A DNA stretch of 64,000 nucleotides from Bacteroidales bacterium UBA5349. Its GTDB lineage: Bacteria; Bacteroidota; Bacteroidia; Bacteroidales; Tenuifilaceae. The position numbers were made by a program, and so were the translations under genes. Positions within the stretch are counted from its first letter, which is position 1. Each line of letters starts with the position of its first letter. The notes beneath the pieces are model-generated. The model saw only the letters and a program-made list of their open reading frames with translations. It was not told the DNA's origin and did not search any database. Positions 62,136 through 64,000 of the stretch are shown here, in pieces. The DNA lies in assembly GCA_002410065.1 (NCBI GenBank), contig DHQB01000026.1:62001-126000 (forward strand), written 5' to 3'.

Positions 62136-63431
62136 TTACCAGTTAGTTGTATAGTTGTGGTTATAGATTCTATAGGTCTTAATCTCACCAGTTTTATCGG
62201 ACTTAAAATGGATATACCCCGAAAGCATTGAAATTCGCTTGCCTTGCGTTGAAGTAGCGTCAACATTTATAGGATCGTTAATCATAAGTTTGAGCGCATG
62301 ATTTCCTTTCCCTTTAAAGTTTTCACCAATATTATCAACAATTATAGGTGTTTGGCCTGGGAACTCTAAAACAATCTTGTTCACTGTAAACGATGCTTCG
62401 TACTTTGAAACAAGAACAAGGTCGAGTGTTGAACCATCAACAATTCCTTCAGAAGTGGAAAGAGCTTTAAAGTGAAAAGGTTCGTTTACAAAAATGGCTG
62501 CCTTATCGGCGGTAATATCAAAATAGAATGGTTTCCGAACAGTATTGTTGCCAAACCTGTAGGTTACCATTATGCTGTTTTCAGGATCCTCAAAACAGTT
62601 AAAGTAATCGTAATTAACGATTGTAAAGTCCTTATTATTAATCGTGCCGGTTATTCTAGCACACTCGGATTTAACCTGAGGCTTGCGAGTTGACTCAATG
62701 TACCTATTTCCCAAACGAAGAGCATACTTAAGCATGCCCAAATCGCTCTCGAGCTCTACCAGCTCAATTCCATCGTATAAACTATTATAGCGGGTTATGC
62801 CAAGAATTGCTTTGTCTTTTCTTCCATCCATAAAATATTCGGAAAGAACTTTGAGCTCGCCAATGCTCCGCTCAATATCCTCAACACTGGCAACATTATC
62901 AACAGAGTTAAGCAATACGTCGAGTTGTTCGCTAAGCTCTTTATCTCGCTTCTTAAATTCATCAACCAGTTTCCACATCTCTATGTATGGAAAAGGGTAT
63001 TTAATGTGGTAATTGTAGAGTATAGATCGATCTGCTTTCTTTTCGGTTTTCTCCCAATAAAATTCCTCAACTTTTGAAAGAGAAACTCCCTGGAGAAATG
63101 GGACAGGTCCAGAGGTAGTTTTAGTAGTTGTAGCGAAATTTTCAAGGTATGTAGAGATGTTATTTATGGTGCTCTCCTGCATCTTCATCTCCGATGATGT
63201 TTTTACATTCTCCGCTACCGAGCTTACAATGCGTTCCTTAACCATGTTAAGCGCATTTTGCTGTGCATCCTGTATATTGGCAGCTGAGCCAACCACAATA
63301 ATGTAATCTTTTTCAAGTCCATTGACCCAGCTAGGAATCCGTCTGGCACTGCTCTCAATTACTTTTACCTGAGCAAAGCAAGCCGTCAAGGGAAGAAATA
63401 TTAAAGAGAAAAGTAAAATTCGCTTCATCAT
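62136..63431 (-). CDS. LPP20-like exported protein
   Basis: Exported protein of 431 residues, with a signal peptide ending near residue 21 (CFAQ). Residues about 30-110 resemble the LPP20/SIMPL-like domain: IPSWVNGLEKDYIIVVGSAANIQDAQQNALNMVKERIVSSVAENV. The C-terminal half, from about 260, is beta-rich without recognised motifs. Start may be Met1 or Met2 (MMKRILLF). A second LPP20-like gene lies immediately upstream on the same strand, so the two may be a pair that act together at the envelope. Function unknown. Confidence 0.72.
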   Translation of the reverse strand: MMKRILLFSLIFLPLTACFAQVKVIESSARRIPSWVNGLEKDYIIVVGSAANIQDAQQNALNMVKERIVSSVAENVKTSSEMKMQESTINNISTYLENFATTTKTTSGPVPFLQGVSLSKVEEFYWEKTEKKADRSILYNYHIKYPFPYIEMWKLVDEFKKRDKELSEQLDVLLNSVDNVASVEDIERSIGELKVLSEYFMDGRKDKAILGITRYNSLYDGIELVELESDLGMLKYALRLGNRYIESTRKPQVKSECARITGTINNKDFTIVNYDYFNCFEDPENSIMVTYRFGNNTVRKPFYFDITADKAAIFVNEPFHFKALSTSEGIVDGSTLDLVLVSKYEASFTVNKIVLEFPGQTPIIVDNIGENFKGKGNHALKLMINDPINVDATSTQGKRISMLSGYIHFKSDKTGEIKTYRIYNHNYTTNW

Positions 63432-63570
63432 AATTTAGTGTTTGATAATTGAGTATCCTAAGAACCACAGCTGCAAAAAAAGCAGACTATATGCTGAGTC
63501 GAAGGGTTAAAAGGCAAGGAGTTAAAGAAACCAGCAACCCAAAGGATTGCTGATTTCAATAAAACTAAAA

Positions 63571-64000
63571 TTATGGGCGTTCAGCTTCAAGTTTAGCCAT
63601 CTCCTCGTTGAAGATGTTCTCGAACTTCATCTTATCATAGTCAAGTTTAAGCTTATCGTTTTTGCTAATACGATCAGAAATATTATTAAGCATCTCATCC
63701 TTAGCAACCTCAACAGCTACAAATACATGATACAATCCCTCTTTATTCTGCAAAGTTTTGTTGCAAGCCGTTGAAACGTTGTTCAAGGTTTGGTTAACAA
63801 CAGAACGGGTCATATCCTCAAACTTCTCAACAAATTCACTTGCCTCACCAACTGTAATGTCCTGAGTATAGCGATCAGTTACAGTTTTAATTGTACGGTT
63901 AACACCTGCTGCAAGCATTGCATTTGCATCTAGACTAGCCTTACGCTTAGCAGTGCTAAGGTTAGTACTTTGAGCATTTCCTGTACCACGGAAATGGGTT
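63571..64000 (-). CDS. LPP20-like lipoprotein (N-terminus beyond window)
   Basis: The open frame continues unbroken to the window edge, so the first Met inside it (position 63918) is not the true start. About 142 residues are visible. They begin FRGTGNAQSTNLSTAKRKASLDANAMLAAGVNR, the pattern in which LPP20-family proteins have a Gly-rich strand followed by an Ala-rich helix, then a long helix with regular hydrophobics. The signal peptide and any lipobox lie outside the window. The gap to the next LPP20-like gene is 139 bases. Confidence 0.75.
   Translation of the reverse strand, partial: THFRGTGNAQSTNLSTAKRKASLDANAMLAAGVNRTIKTVTDRYTQDITVGEASEFVEKFEDMTRSVVNQTLNNVSTACNKTLQNKEGLYHVFVAVEVAKDEMLNNISDRISKNDKLKLDYDKMKFENIFNEEMAKLEAERP

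Overview
The window looks like chromosome from a member of the Bacteroidota, most likely Bacteroidales/Marinilabiliales-like (an inference from gene content and order, not from a marker gene). The signs are: a TonB-dependent receptor with an N-terminal carboxypeptidase-regulatory-like domain; OmpA/PD40, DUF5723, SPOR and LPP20-type envelope proteins; a dcw cluster in the order mraZ-rsmH-ftsL-ftsI-murE-mraY-murD-ftsW-murG-murC-ftsQ-ftsA-ftsZ without murF or ddl; a glycine/ornithine-lipid acyltransferase pair; few Shine-Dalgarno sequences; and many copies of the Bacteroidota -7 promoter box TAnnTTTG. The sequence is AT-rich. I found no rRNA, tRNA, IS element, prophage or CRISPR array. No gene-free gap exceeds 300 bases; the longest, about 283 bases between yebC and miaB, shows only a near-match -7 box.

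Layout. 1-9.4 kb: a galE cut by the window edge, a NYN nuclease/cold-shock fusion, an MscS channel, a TonB receptor followed by a DUF2271-like lipoprotein, a TIGR01777 epimerase and a membrane-attached serine hydrolase. 9.5-13.4 kb: a split transketolase with a methylglyoxal-synthase-like gene between its halves, then an ECF sigma factor, a one-TM protein and a small secreted protein. 13.5-29.4 kb: the complete dcw cell-wall and division operon, preceded by an array of four MraZ-type operator repeats and followed by a YqeY-family gene. 29.4-46.9 kb, nearly all on the minus strand: haemolysin III, an envelope operon (lipoprotein, DUF5723 barrel, OmpA), a PpiD-like chaperone, then a run from mfd through coaX, a FadL-like barrel, a TPR protein, lptC and a 62-residue membrane protein to a CNNM/CorC protein. 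47-49 kb: two acyltransferases that probably make aminoacyl lipids. 49-56.3 kb: a long-form purF, a SPOR protein, a LEA-like lipoprotein, yebC, miaB, a Lys-rich DNA-binding candidate and a tiny acidic lipoprotein. 56.3-64 kb: aspS, tadA, a TPR protein, a U32 peptidase-family protein (RlhA-like), an orphan SiaC-like regulator and two LPP20-like proteins, the last cut by the window edge.

Most of the window is housekeeping. The points that stand out are the methylglyoxal-synthase-like protein whose catalytic Asp position is Tyr, the (CAA)13 microsatellite just upstream of a lipoprotein gene, the MraZ operator array, the orphan SiaC with its Thr68 intact, the NYN/cold-shock fusion and the Lys-rich DNA-binding candidate. 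Domain calls were made by reading the sequence; no database search was run.
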